Of a stretch of DNA of 64,000 nt, positions 23,301 through 37,256 are shown piece after piece (the stretch's first letter is position 1; every line of letters begins with the position of its first letter). Below the pieces are notes generated by a model. That model ran no database searches. It was not told the origin of the DNA and saw only the letters and a program-made list of their open reading frames with translations. The position numbers and the translations under genes are program-made. Origin of the DNA: Manduca sexta (Eukaryota; Arthropoda; Insecta; Lepidoptera; Sphingidae); assembly GCF_014839805.1 (NCBI RefSeq), contig NC_051119.1, positions 10,037,245 to 10,101,244 of the forward strand, written 5' to 3'.

Positions 23301-25106
23301 TTAACGGTTTTTCTCGTACAGTAGAAATTGTAGTAGTGTAGAAGATACTGTAAAGAAAACTCAATATAACTTCTAGTCTCTTTTATATTATGTATATTCA
23401 AACGAATTTATGTATTGTGCTATGTATATAGCTAAATTAATAATTAATTGTCCAAATTAGAAGCACGCAGAGCGGCTGCGAAGGACAAACCGAAGGAGGA
23501 CGAAAGCAGCGAGGACGAGGGCGGCAGGCGGCGAACCACGCGCACCAGGAAACAGACTGACACCGCGCCTGTGGCAGGTAACGCGCACTGAATATACGAA
23601 AAATACTTCTATTGGATTGGATATAGAAATCATAATATGCATACCATTAAAAACAATGTATGTACAATGTATGGATACCATAAAAATAAATGGGATAATA
23701 TGTCAAATTATTGCATTTATTGTTAGCAACGGTATGTCCAATGACCATGGCTGAACATAGCTTACATAAAAAAATTCCAGACCACACTCTTGATATCTTT
23801 TTTAAATACACAGGATTCAATCAAAACAATAATAATGACTATAGCTAGGGATATTACTGGTCTAGATTTCACTCCAAATTTTGGTTCCATCCTCAGTGTT
23901 AAATCTATTTTTATTATTTTTATTGTAGGTTTCAGAATAATCTTAAATAGTAAGATAAGTAAATTACAAGAATCAATATCGGTTTGTTACGTTTTATATA
24001 AGTTCCATGGTAATGAATATCATGCATGTAGCACATTAATTAAGTTAAGGCAAATCTATGAAAGTTTATTGTGCAGTAATATGTATCAGAGCTGCAATAA
24101 TTGTACCTTCATATCAGTTTTTTTCAACGCACACCTTATCCGATTCTATTAATATGTTAGACAATATAGACTTCTCATTTGTATACAAAATTGTACGTAT
24201 CTGATGCAGCCCCGCGGTCAACGCGTGGCTCCCGCGCGACGCAGGCCGAGGCGGAGGAGCCCGCGCCCGCCGACGCTAGGCCCAAACGGACCAGGGCAAA
24301 GAAGGTAACAACTACTAAGGTTACTTTAAACAGAAACTCATTTTAATAAATTATAAAAAAAATATCTATGGATTTACTTCACTACATTTCTTTCCAGAAA
24401 CCAACTGATGTAGTCAATGGCGATGTAGAAAAGGATGCACAGGCTTCAATACTCAGTGGAATTGGTAAGTATAAAATATAATTATAATTTTTGCATTATA
24501 CATATTAGGTTTTATTTTTATATGTATTGACATTTTTTTTTTTTTTTATTTTATAGAATCTTCCACTGAGAAACCAAGACCGAAGAGAACAAGAAAAATA
24601 CAAAAGGCGGCGTAAGTATCACAACATATCAGTTCTAACCAATGTCACATCGTTAAGCAAAAGCTGTTTTTTCCACTATAATATAGAATTTAAAAATTAT
24701 TTTCGATCTTACACAACTGTCAAAGAAGCGTATTGTTTTTACTATAATATACATTATTCTAATAGTCTTTTAACATTTCGTTGTCTCGTCCCATAGTTAC
24801 GTCGATACCGATAAAGAGTCCGAACCAGAGACACAGCCAGAACACATTGTATCACCAAAGGAAGAAAGGGTGTCCGCACCAGAGGTGAAATCGCCGATAC
24901 TGCCGCTCAAAGTGAAAAACAACATTAAAGATAAGGACAAACAAGAGACAGAGAAAAAAGACAAAGAGAAGGAAAGAGTAGAAGTGGACGCGATAGAAAA
25001 GGAGATAATGAATGAGACTCATGTGTTGAAGGACACGCCAGCTGTCACAGACATGGACAAAACTGTTATACTGCCAAACGGACATACGGCGCCCGCGCAG
25101 AAAACT
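20321..25106 (+). other. Incenp: INCENP copy 2, exons 1-10
   Basis: Coding exons: 20321-20401, 20557-20677, 21370-21590, 22174-22300, 22842-22976, 23461-23577, 24210-24304, 24398-24464, 24557-24611 and 24797-25106. All differences from copy 1 at the protein level fall here. Intron 5 (22977-23460) carries about 200 bp absent from copy 1. Confidence 0.85.
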
Positions 25107-28100
25107 GTAAGTATAAAATAAACCACTCTTTTTGCCGGATTACAGCAGGATGTCTTGAAAGAATTCGTAATTTACTGTCTGATGTCACAAATAATGGCCT
25201 AAGTGTGCGAGGGAGATAGCAATATTTCCTGTTACGCTCCCATTGTAGTAACGCTATTGCGTATATTCATTGTAATAAATACGATTGTACATTTTTATTG
25301 CTTTTATAATATTAACATGGTACATATGACTTTATGTAAACATACGATGCTATGTCTAATGATATTGTATTTGTTGTCTTCAGATGAATATGAACGAGAC
25401 AGTGGTGCTAGAAACAAGGCCGGCCATGGACGCAACTGTAGTACTCAACAATGGTATGTCTTCGACATTTTATATACTATGCTGGTGGTGGGATATATTT
25501 TATATCCGCCCGGATAGCGACCACCGTATTCAATGTGTTAAAATCCGCCATAGTGGCCCACGTAAGTGTGTCGCGTTCCGGGATCAGCCTGTATATCCGG
25601 TTCCAACAGGCCGGCATTATTGTGTCGACTGCCGAGGGGTAAATGCTGGTGGTAGGATATATTTCATATCCGCCCAGAAAGTGACCACCGTACATAAGAT
25701 GTTAATATCCGCCATAGTGGCCCACGTAAGTGTGTCGCGTTCAGAAATCAGCCTGTGTAGATCCTAATCTATACTATTATATAAAGCTGAAGAGTTTGTT
25801 TATTTGTTTGTTTGTTTGTTTGTTTGAACGCGCTAATCTCAGGAACTACTGGATCAAACTGAAAAATTATTTTTGTGTTGGATAGCCCTTTGTTCGTGGA
25901 GTGCTATAGGCTATATATCATCACGCTATGACAAATAGAAGCGGGGCAGTAATGGCTAATCTCAGGAACTATCGGTTCGAACTGAAAAAATCTTTTTGTG
26001 TTGGATAGCCCTTTGTTCTTTGAGTGCTAAAGACTATATATTATCACGCTATGACCAATAGGATCGGAGCAGTAATGAAACATGTTGCAAAAACGGGGAA
26101 AATTTAGTAGTGTTGAGAGCTTCCGTGCGTGCGCTGCATAAACGGTTAAAGTTATGCAACAATGATGTATGACGGGATTGTTCCTCTTAAAAAGTTCTAC
26201 AAAAATATATTATTAAGCAAAGTCCCCCGCTCCATCTGTCTGCCTGAACGTATTAAACTCAAAAACTACCCAACGTATTAAGATGAAATTTGGTAAGGAG
26301 ACAGTTTGAGGCCCTGGGAAGAACATAGGCTCCCGGGAAAATATATAGCGAGACTTTTATAACGGAGCCGCATGCAAAAGCTAGTTTAATAATACGGCGA
26401 CGATGCCTCTCCGAGTTGGAATGTGTTACGACCTTTCATACAGATGAGCCATATCGCATATCGGATATTAATAATAAAACACGAAAAAGCCTATTCAATT
26501 ATAAAAGCATCCGTAACCAGACACTCTGCAAAAATAGATTATTAAATCGAAAGATTGAACGTAATAACTATCCACAAAAATACTTGGCTAGAGTATACAT
26601 ACTAGCAACTGCTTCAAATCATAGCGCGATGTAGCTGTGAAAGCGGTCAACACGGACCCACACGCGGCACACATGTCGCGCGACATTTTAACACACCGCG
26701 ATAAATACGAACACGTGTCATGGAGACAGGGGATTTTTTTTTCAATCATATATTGCCTCATTCGCAAGATATTATAGGAAAAATTAAATTTGTTGCAAAG
26801 ATAGCGCCATCTGTTGGTATCTGAGAAGATACTTATAGTAGGGAATGTTCATGCTTTGTGAGTATCCTAATATAATTGTGTCGACCGAGGGGCAATCATA
26901 TCTCGTCAGTTGACATTCTATTGGACCCCACTCCACTTACTACCAGGTGCAGTGGAGACACTTCTGTGCACTTATAAAAACAAAATACTATGCATTTTTG
27001 TTGTCTGAATAAAGAATAATTATGAACCAATTCATTTTCGAATCAGTAAAAAGGTTAATACATTTCTATTTACATTGAAACATCACTGCACCTGCCATCA
27101 TGTATTAACAATCCCAAGAACAGTTGTGTATTAATGATATATTACTCATTGTTAGCTGCACATAGGCTGTTGTAAGCTATCAGCTGCCCGACTTCACCAT
27201 ACCAATGTAACTATTGTTTTTAATAATTTTCCATATAGTTAATTGAAGCGACCATCTGATCCATTATACGCATGTAATTTACAATGTTATAGATAATATT
27301 TTTCTGAACAGATCCGAAAGGCGTGGACATTACGGATGACAACTCTCTAATTACTGACGACAGCGATTCTGCGCACACGCCACCTCCGAAACAACCACCT
27401 ACAGTTCAACCCACGTGAGTATTTATATACAATATTAAAATGGGTTTTTCTTGATATTCGACTGCCTTGCTCGTTTGGTTGTAAATGAGTAGGAAAACTT
27501 GCAGAATTTGAGTTCCGCAAATTTTTGTAACAATCATGGCTAGTTGATTTTTGGAAATATTGAATTAAGGCTTGTGGCGATTCGCTTGTGTATAGAATTA
27601 TTAGTCAGTAGATTGCTGTGTGAACTAGGTGGTCTAAACTTAGAATATCACATTTGCTGTGTTGTGGTTTCGGGACAGATTCCAAAGATCGGTAAAGTTA
27701 TATTGGTGTTTTTCTGCTCAGTGTCAACTTTGTAGTATCAGATATCCCAATTGGTTCGCCCCTTATCATATCAAGAGACGGTATACTTAATATAGCTAAA
27801 TATGGGAGGACTATTTTGCGCCCCTGCCTAATCCTATCGAGTTAGTAGACTAAGGGGCGTCCTCAAAAACAAACCTCTACGGAGTTTGTGGTGTATTATG
27901 TTCCAAATAGGGGACCCTAATGTGAACCAAACCAGAATGTTAACATAGTTATTATATGAAACAGTAAACCTAATATTGAGTCATTAGTAAAAAAAAAACC
28001 CTATGCTATTCAAATAAGTATTGTATAACTATTCTTTTGAAAATGTCCAGGTCTGCTGTGAAAGAGAAGGTCCAGCAGTTCGAGGAGATGGCGTCGCGAG

Positions 28101-31100
28101 TGACTCGCACAAAGACCAGAGCCATGGCCAAAAAGGTGAACTAAATAATCATTTTTGTACAAGTACCACTTATTTTTAGGTCTTATTTACTGCTGAGTCT
28201 GTGTCATATAAGCCTTATGTATATAGACATAAGGTGGAAATTTCATTGTCATCATTGATATTTTTTTGGCCGATTTTAGTATAAAGCAAACTTCGGATCG
28301 ACACCAAAAATAGACCAAACAGAACAAAACTTATTTGACATGCCAAAAGATTTAATTTTGATTGGTTTATTTTTACCATTGCATTATAGTTTACTGCTAA
28401 AACTAACTAAAAGATTACTAATATCAGCCATACGTCTATAGATATAAATTGCAGTTTCCACTGTCATGATATTTCTGCTGAAATTACATTTTTAAATGGA
28501 CAAAAAGCTTACAATGTACTCGTTTTGTGCAGGAGGACCCAGTAGAGAACCAAACGCCGCCCGATAAGATAGTGAAGGCGGTGCTGTCGTCTGACACGTT
28601 GCACAAAATGAACGACATGATCTTCAACGGGAAGCCGCCCCAGCATCAGGTGCGTTTACCAATACTACATCACTTCTTTACAAATTTTTAGGGTCAGGCA
28701 GAGATGTATCAGACAGTCATTTTGTTAGCTATGTTAGGTCCTATGTAATGGAGGGCGGGTCTATTGCCATATACCAAGTGCAGTTTTGCATTCCAAGCTT
28801 GATACTAAAAAAAATTCCAACACTATAATGCGAGATTTAGATTAGCAACTAAACTTGCAGAAGTAAACTTACTCAAGGAATTTTTACCATATAAAAAATA
28901 CCATAAAATACCATATATATTGTAATAATATTGGTTATAAAGTGGCAAGTGGCAATGGGCAGGGCACATAGGTCGTAGAACTGATGGCCATTGGGGCGGA
29001 AAAGTTTTGGAGTGGAAACCACGAACTGGGAGACGCAGCGTAGGCAGACCCCCCACGAGATGGACCGACGACCTGGTGAGGGTCGACGACCGACGGACGA
29101 GGGCGTCCCAGAACTGATCCCTATGATGCTCAATGTGGGAGGCCTATGTCCAGCTGTGGACGAAATGATGATGACGATGATTATTATTTTTCTAAGTGTC
29201 ATGCGTGCTTTTGATTTATATGATTTCATTGTACCTTTTTATTTGTAAGTCATGTTGTAAAAAAATTTTTATGTAATTCATACTGTTGGTTCGCTACATA
29301 AAAATAAATGGAGAAATTGGAAATGAATGTTGTGGCATTGCAGACGTCGAGTTCAGCGGTGAAGCCCCGCGCGGCGGTGCCGGTGCCGAAGGTGGCGTCG
29401 TCCGCGTCCAAGCTCAGCGCGCTGCGCGCCGCGCGCGACGCCGAGGAGCGCGACCGCGAGGACGCGCGCAGGAAGAAGGAGGCGCTGCTCGACGCCAAGC
29501 GGGAGCTGCAGCGGAAGTACGATACCAACATTATTCTCTTTTTTGTTTCCTTTACTCATAGGAATGGTATAATGTCGACCGTTTTCAATAAATCATACAT
29601 CGCGATACTAAATCAAACGGAATTTAGAAGTATTTTTTGAGATGCTTTCAAATTGCTTTGATTGTTTTAATCGGGATCAGATTAAATATTAAGATTGGTA
29701 TCGTTTATTGGTTATAATTATTAAGAACATGTTTAAGATCTCATTAAGTTAAGAGTACACAGAATGTATGTTAGTTGTCACTACGAAAAACATAATACTT
29801 TTCCTTGAATCATTACCACAATATGAACTCTGCTTAGTGTAACATAATCTAATTACTCATTTAGACTATTAGCAATTAATCTCTAATAACTTTACTATGA
29901 ATTATGAGTAATGAATACACCGGAATCGTGACTTCTTCTGTACTCGGCAAGTATTTATATCGGGAGTAAAACTGTGTGTTGTGTCAGGAAGCGCGAGGAG
30001 AAGATGGCGGCAGCGGCGGCGGCGCGCGACGCGGCCGAGCGCGAGCGACGCGCCGCGCACTCCGCCGCCGCCTCGCAGCGGGACAAGCGCCAGCACCAGC
30101 TCGACTGCGGGCGGCAGGACCGGCTGCGAGACATCGAACGGGTACACCACACACGCCTATACTCATATAAAGATGAAGAGTTTGTTTGCTTGAACGCACT
30201 AATCTCGGGACCTAATAGGGAGCTACATCACTCCTAAGTGCTATAGGCTACTTATTATCCCGGGAAAATGTTAGTCCCGGAAAGACTTTTTCACGCGAGC
30301 GTAGCTGCGAGCAAAGGTATGTTCGAATGTTTCTGGAACATTCAAAATGTCACTACAGGTCGCGTTGTATTTCAAATTTAGTAATAAGTTTGGATCAAAT
30401 AAAATGCCGTGACCAAACTTATCCCAACACACTACTCTCTATATTATTTTATGCGGCTGTCCAAACTGTCTTTAAGTGATAAATTAAAATGAATAAAATA
30501 TTGTAACGCGAAGAAATTAATTGTATGTTGTACGTTTCATAGAAAAAAATGGAGCTTGCGCGTAAAGTAGCCGAGACGGAAGAGAGGCGACGCGCGGAGG
30601 AACTAGCGCGACGGCAGAGGCTCGCCAGCGAACAGCGCAAGGCAGACGAGCAGCGACGAAGACAACTCACAGAGGCAGAGAAGTAGGACTTACATTAATA
30701 TTAGATTAAGTAACATAAGCATTCATAATTATTCGCGCATAATAAAATCGCTATGCAATATATTCCGTGCTACAAAACTGTTAACTACTAATACTGTCAC
30801 TGCGAATTTCGACACTATTTTCGCATGTTAAAATTGTTTGATTTAACTGGATGACGGATGAACAAGCCGTTCGCCTGGTGGTAAGCGACATGACCGATCA
30901 TATACCACATAAGGTGAAAAATCATACACTGGACTCATATTGAATCCTGAGTATCAGTAGCGTAGGGTGAAATTTTCCTAAAGGCAACCCGACACAACTT
31001 ATAGGTACTAATTATATGCATAAATGAGGTCTGCAAATCGGTCTTATCTTAATTAGATTTTACATCAATCACGAAAGGAAAGCTGGCAGGAATTTAATTA

Positions 31101-32881
31101 TCCTTACCTAATGTGGACCTTTCGCCATAATGGAGTATCCTGAATATTTTATTTAAATTTAATTTATATTGATTGAAAAAATATTAAATAGTCATATATT
31201 TATGCCATAGTGTGAGGAAAGAGGCGGCCTTGATGGAGAAAGAGATAGAGAAAAGGCAGAAGGAATATATGGAGAAACAGAAGATGAAGCACAGGATCGA
31301 GGATAAAAGTAAGTATTATTTAGATATTTATGACTCATTAATAAGGTGTGATTATTTTAAATGCAAAAATACCTTTAGTTTGTTTTATTGCACAGAATCC
31401 TTGACAAGCATTTGAGTGAACTTCAAAAATATATAGTGGTATTGATACTAAAAAGTATCGATACGATTCGGAAAAATGATCGCATTTATTATTTTTGTTT
31501 CAGCCTTTTTTATACCAGTATTGATTATCGATGGCCATAAATATCGATACTAAATCGATGATTTGTTATCAGTGCACACTCCGCTGAAGACTGTGAACGG
31601 CGTGACCACCGGCGTGGGCGCACACCACATGGAGCCGGTGTACATGTGCGACGGGTTCCAGTACCTCGTGTCGGACGAGGACTCCGACCCGCCGGAGAGA
31701 CCGGTGCCAGACTGGTCAACTTCTAAGGTAACGCGCACTCATTTATACACAATACACTAATACATCACGCCTTTATTTTCCAGAAACACCTTCAAACCCC
31801 TTGAATTACAAAGCATTTTTGGCATTCCACTGCGATGGTCATCCGAAGACATGAGATGTTAAGTCTTATTATGTTTCTGAAAGGCCCGGGTACAACTGGG
31901 CTACTTTATGCCATACTGTTACTGTCTCCATTTCGAACACAAGTTCCAAACTCGGGGTTGATGTAACAAGTATAAGTAATGAGGTGTATGTGTTGTTCGC
32001 AGGCGCGTCGGCTGCAGCTGACGGTGCAGAGCGGCGTGGCGGCGGCGCACGTGGACCGGTTGTTCAGCGTGCGCGTGCACAGCCCGGACCTGCGGCTGAT
32101 CTTCCCCGACATCGAACGCGCGCGTCTCAAGCGCACCTCCTCCGCCGTGTGGCGCACGCCGCCGCGCCTGCCCGCGCTGCAAGAGTCAGTATCGCGACGC
32201 ACCGCACACATGCACACACATTGCACACATAACTCACAAACAAATTACACACACGACATACTACATAAAAACCACGTCCTTTTAATTATGTTTTATTACC
32301 CTCGAAGGTAAACAAACTGCCAATCAGATAGTATGTGGTCATCGCTGCCAATGGACGTTGGCAATGCTAAAGCTGCTGCCTAGCGTAAAAAAAATATTTA
32401 AACCGAGGAGGGATACCCCGTGGGAGGCAAAGAAAGAAGTCACATAATACTTTACAATTAAACAGGCTACAATATTTTTCAAATCCGTAAATGTTGCTCT
32501 CAATCCAATAAATTAAACTTTATCCAACATTTACTGACCAATGACTGCTCTGTTATCCGCGGTTATCAATAAACGATTCCGATCCCTTTCTTCAGTCCAT
32601 CGCGAAAGTAAACCAACCAACAAATATTTTTTACGTGGGTACAAATGACTTATATTTCTAATTGGTTTATTCACGGGATCGGATCGTAGATTAAAATTGG
32701 GATTGTTTAATGATAAAGGTTGTATATCTTTCAAATCGCACGCAAGTCATTTCATCTTTTTATTTATTTATTTTTTTTTCAGGTAAATTGGCCAACGCTG
32801 TTCAACCGGCTAAAGAATATCACTATAAATAAACATAGATCATTCATCGGGCTATATCGGCGTTTCCCGCAAGTGGAGTAA
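20321..32881 (+). CDS. Incenp: INCENP, inner centromere protein (copy 2), 21 exons, 902 aa
   Basis: Same gene model as 1366-15543: 21 exons with the same lengths, phases and splice sites, giving an uninterrupted 902-codon frame. The IN-box, Thr853-Ser854-Ser855 motif and single alpha helix are unchanged. Against copy 1 I count five amino-acid changes (V95A, P224A, E237D, T288A, P356H), all in the poorly conserved middle, and a larger number of silent ones. One acceptor changes from CAG to TAG (before exon 17, 30540-30542). Both copies being intact and this similar suggests alleles of one gene. If the duplication is real, it is very recent and both genes may work. Confidence 0.9.
25482..25767. 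repeat. Tandem repeat, about 165-bp unit, two units (copy 2)
   Basis: Units start at 25482 and 25646. One unit fewer than in copy 1 (6561-7013); otherwise nearly the same sequence. Confidence 0.8.
25768..26384 (+). mobile_element. Non-autonomous Helitron, INCENP intron 11 (copy 2)
   Basis: Allelic to 7014-7667. About 34 bp next to the 3' end are missing (TTTATAACGGAGCCGC replaces the longer hairpin arm), so the terminal hairpin is broken, while the CTAG end remains. Confidence 0.8.
28934..29189 (+). mobile_element. RTE-type LINE 3' end, INCENP intron 14 (copy 2)
   Basis: Allelic to 10329-10588, with the same RT C-terminus (TDGHWG, PTRWTDDLVRV) and GATGATGA tail. Confidence 0.75.
30156..30317 (+). 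mobile_element. Old Helitron-like fragment with empty insertion site (copy 2)
   Basis: Uninterrupted version of the fragment at 12819-12976. The junction 30159/30160 (A then T) is the pre-insertion site of the 1262-bp Helitron of copy 1. Confidence 0.65.
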
Positions 32882-34703
32882 CGAACAATCATCTGTTATA
32901 CTTGAGGCATGGCAGAGGATTATAAGTTTGTCAATATATATCCAATTTTAAGCTAATCGAAATAAGATACGTATTTCAGTGGCCTTCCGAGTATTGAGGA
33001 ATAGTGCCAATTTTCGTAAATTTTGGACTGGAAGTGCTTGTAGGGTTGCAACTGTCATATCACTATGTGCATTATGCATAACTATTGTCTCTGGTTAGCT
33101 GTATTTGTGAGAGGGCACCATTCCAGATATATAGTACGTTAAACTGCGGATGTATCAACCCACCAATCAGATCGCTTGATTTCATAGCTTAGCTTCCAAC
33201 GACCACAATCATGCAATCCTATTGGTTAGACACATTATCTGTGGCATTCAATTATTACTCTTGTGCCATTGAATTACGTGTCAATGTTGATCTTAAGATT
33301 TTTATTCCCCATTCGTATGGGGTTATAAAGTGTAAACCGTGTATCTAGCTGTTAAATGTGTTATTTGTCGTATACCTAAGAAATTATTTAAGTTAGGCTG
33401 TTAGTATATTTTCGTGTTTATTATTTACACTTTATTTAGCGTAATATCAGCAATTTTAGTATAAATGCGGGGATATTTGGATGGGTTTTTTGACAACTTT
33501 TGACCAGTTCTTATTTATTGACTTACAATTGTATGAAATATGATTTTGTAGCATCCATGGGACGTTTAATGTATGTACAATACGATAATTGCTAAAGTGT
33601 ATCAAGAAACTAATCGTACTTCATATTCACACAAAATAAACTATGTATAAGGCGCGGCGTCGACTAGAGCAAAGTCAAAGTTCGCCGAGTCGAATCGTAT
33701 TTATTCTGTAGGCGCGCTGAATCGGCTCGGCGCGTTAATAATGAACACAGTTTCATAGCTGACGATACTTAAATGCGACTCATTTTTTTTCGACTTTGCA
33801 AGCTTATTCGGCGCTTGCCTTAATATTTAGAGGCTTGCCAAATACCATTTTTTCGCGTTGCGGCATCAACCTGTTTATGAACAGTCACGACCAGGCCGGA
33901 ATAATTGTGTCGACTGGCGAGGGATAATCATCTCCACTAAACTGAAGTCGAGACACTGACTTGTTGTCTACACCCTTGTCACACTTTAGAAAAATATTAT
34001 TGTGACGCCCTGCCGCTACGAATCAACTTCGGGCCGGCTTTCGTGCAATAAGCATGAAATTAAACTGTTCCACAAAAACATCAGAAGATCGCGAGATGCA
34101 AAAAAAAATTACCGCTGAGTTTAATGACCGCCTGGTTCTTCAGTTGCAATGATCAAATTGCAAACACTAAGTTGATTCCAATGAAATATATATTTATTTA
34201 AATAACCTCGGACAAGACTTTCAATAAATGATCCGATGCTATATTCAGATCAATCAAGAACCAATCAAATCTTCTGTAAGCCAAACTTCGCGATCGATCT
34301 GAAGATAGCGTAGTTCCTCTATCTGCCACCCGCTGTGTATGATATGTTAAGTACAGTAAGGCGCAGTTTCATCCGTGGTCAAATAAGGATCTAGTCACAC
34401 TGGTGCATTGCAAGCGAATTCAAAGCGGCTGAGTGACGCTCGTCCAGTGTAATAAGAACTTACTTAATCATGGTTGAAACAATAGCCTCTAAGGGGGCGC
34501 TAGCCGCTCGCCACTCGTCTCCTACTGCTGCGTCTTGATCTACAGACTGGACCCTGCAGTTCTAGAGTAATTTAATGTTAAGACTGTTTTGTAATTACGA
34601 AAGAAACATTAAAATAATTTACGTCAAGTACTAATTTGTTTTTATTGAACACTGATAAAATGGGCTATCATGAAAGTATGATGTGATGTTCCAGTTAAAT
34701 TAT
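32882..34703. other. INCENP copy 2 3' flank
   Basis: 3' UTR and intergenic DNA allelic to 15544-17372. Candidate AATAAA at 33635-33640. The dispersed repeat related to the 165-bp units is at about 33870-33985. Nothing coding recognised. Confidence 0.4.
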
Positions 34704-35740
34704 TATAGATAAACCACACAACTGGCAGATCGCCCGCGCGGCAAAAGGTAGGTTGGGGGGCGATGTTACGGGGGTGAAGGCATGGGTACGGGACACAGAG
34801 GTCAAATGACATTTCTCAGTGTGCTCACGATTCCCCAAAGAGAATTATAATATACTAGCTCTTGCTCGCGGCTTTGCCCGCGTGAAGGTGTTTTCCGGGA
34901 TAAAAGTCTCACTATATATTTTCCTGGGATAATAGCCTATAACCTTCCCAGGGTCTTATACTATCTCCATAGTCCATACCAAATTTTGCTTTCCTATACC
35001 ACGGCATATGTCACGTCCCGTTCCCGTGGGAACGAGGTAAAAATCCTATGTCCATCTCCTGGTTCTAAGCTACCTCTCCACCAATTTTCAGCCAAATCGG
35101 TTCATCTGTTCTTGAGTTATAAATAGTGTAACTAACACTACTTTCTTTTATATATATAGATATGGAAACGGTTCCCGCACAGCGCAGTTGTGTAGTTGTT
35201 ACGAACGCTTAAAAGAAAACGCATATGATTTAAGCTGCCCAAGATATTTCCCGAGGGGAACTCTCAACATCAGTCTTCGTTTCTGCAAAGAAAATAAACG
35301 AGCAAGCCAAACAGCTGGTGTACAATATAGATTCCTTTAAACTAAGAAAAGAAGATCAGTCATGAATCGAATTTTTACAATATTTCTGTTTTTCAAAATT
35401 ATGTGTTTTTGTCTATATTTAAATAAATGATTCTAGTATAAGTCACGTTTTATCATATCCATGTATATGTTATAATAAATTACAATAATAATAATATAAT
35501 AAAGATAAAAGTAAAATTAAAATGAAATAATATTAAATACCCTAGACAAATCAATTATCTAGCGATTTAAAGAAGAATGCAAGTAAAGTACATTAGACAT
35601 TATCTTATAATTACAGTCGACATTATTAGGTCTATCTCGCCTCGGAATTTATTTTAGCAGAAAGTAACTACGTGTATATCGATGCCCACCCCCAGCTACC
35701 TCTTCCGCGCGGGCGATCCGCTAGTCGTGGCTTATCTATA
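34704..35740. mobile_element. TIR element with nested minus-strand Helitron (copy 2)
   Basis: Allelic to 17373-18397. The nested Helitron spans 34855-35160 and ends in CTAGCTCTTGCTCGCGGC as read on the plus strand. No transposase is seen. Confidence 0.55.
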
Positions 35741-35877
35741 GGTAAGTAAAGAAATGTATAATAAAAAATATTTTTCGTGGTTCGTTGTGAAAACGGAATG
35801 TCAAAGAAGAACAATTGATTTTTAGTCTGTTTGGTTAAATTTTCATTAGTGTGTCCAGCCCGAAATCAATAATTTAA

Positions 35878-36020
35878 TCTATACTTATAATAAATCTGTA
35901 GAGAGGTCAATTCTGTACATGAAATATATTTCCAAAATAACTATCAGGGGGTGATTAGGGATCGATACTGATGCCAAAAATGCAATTAGTAAAATTTTTG
36001 TCTGTCTGTCTGTCTGTCTA

Positions 36021-36081
<61 letters not shown>

Positions 36082-36726
36082 ATAACCGTTATAGAAACAA
36101 AAACTACTCGACAGATTTTAACGAAACTTGGTAAAATTATTTGTCATACTCCTGTGCTGGTTATAGTATACTTTTCATCACGCTACAATTAATAGGAGCA
36201 GAGCAGTGAAGGGAAATGTTGGGAAAACGGGAGAAGTTACTCCATTTTTAAGCTTCCGTCGCGTGTGCAACCTTAATGGTTAAAGCTACACAGAAATCAT
36301 GTATGACGGAAATGTTCTCCTTAAAATTATGTAAAAAATATCCCACGACAGCATATGTCTATCTTTTATGGTTGACTCACAATAACACGTGTAACTCCCG
36401 ATAGCTTAGCAGTTCGAAGCTTTCTTATTATATTTGTCTACTCTTACGTTTATAACACTCTCAGTCATCCCTAATTAAAAAGTTAACATTATTAAATATT
36501 CCATAAAAAAGAATCATAGAAATTGGTATAGAAACACCAAAGTTATACATGATATGCTAATAATAAGCCATCACGCGTGAATACTGAATCCCATCATCAG
36601 ACCCTGACCGGACAATCGGACCACCTGCATACCACCATACATCAAAAAAACATCCCGACAAATTGAGCACCTCCTCCATTTTTGAAGTCCGAAATCCACG
36701 CGGGCGAAGCTGCGAGCGGAAGCTAG
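35878..36726 (+). mobile_element. Helitron downstream of INCENP, present only in copy 2
   Basis: 849 bp starting TCTATACTTATAATAAATCTG after an A and ending GCGAGCGGAAGCTAG before a T, with the hairpin CGCGGGCGAAGCTGCGAGC upstream of the end. Copy 1 shows the intact A/T junction at 18534/18535. It contains a (TCTG)n microsatellite at about 35999-36081, which produces a fake Leu-Ser-Val-Cys open frame. Confidence 0.88.
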
Positions 36727-36741
36727 TACAAAATATAATAA

Positions 36742-37066
36742 GGAGCCGTTCAAGTATTACGTAACGCAATTTGGGGAGAGGTGGCGTCTTGTAGAACTTA
36801 ACCTAACTGATTTACAGGGGCGGGAGGGGGCTTTCGTACAAAGCATTATGTTACATTGTTTTTTTTATTTTAAAACTATAACAAACATATTTTAGCGACT
36901 CCGGATTTTTGCGTAAAATAATTGTGAATATAACACAAAGAAATGTCACTTTAGAGTTACGTAACTTTTGGAGAGGGGCGGGGGCGTACAGGAAAAAGTT
37001 ACGGCGCGTTACATGAGGGGGTCAAAAACCTTCAAAAATTGCTTTACGTAATACTTGAACAGACCC
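36742..37066. mobile_element. Harbinger-like MITE (copy 2)
   Basis: Allelic to 18550-18880, same inverted ends and TAA flanks. The internal G run is four bases instead of fourteen. Confidence 0.65.
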
Positions 37067-37256
37067 TAACTGAAAAATATTTAATTTGTAACACATTTGG
37101 TAAATCAGGGACAGATGGAGACATGGGGAGTGGGAGTGACAGGTGTACAAATACGGTGCTGAATCATAATATATAATGTAACTAGTTTAGTTCAGTTTAT
37201 TACTATAATAACATTATGATCGTTCGATCGTTTTTAAATTCTTTTTGTTTAAAGAT

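Larger units (their letters stand above)
25384..32881 (+). other. Incenp: INCENP copy 2, exons 11-21
   Basis: Coding exons: 25384-25453, 27312-27414, 28051-28135, 28533-28649, 29344-29516, 29988-30141, 30543-30682, 31211-31308, 31573-31727, 32003-32188 and 32783-32881 (TAA stop at the end). This covers the charged helix (exons 15-18) and the Aurora-binding IN-box (exons 19-20). Intron 16 holds the empty site of the Helitron seen in copy 1. Confidence 0.85.

Noticed and set aside
35971..36192. Open frame of repeated Leu-Ser-Val-Cys
   Set aside because: It is a (TCTG)n microsatellite inside a Helitron, not a protein.
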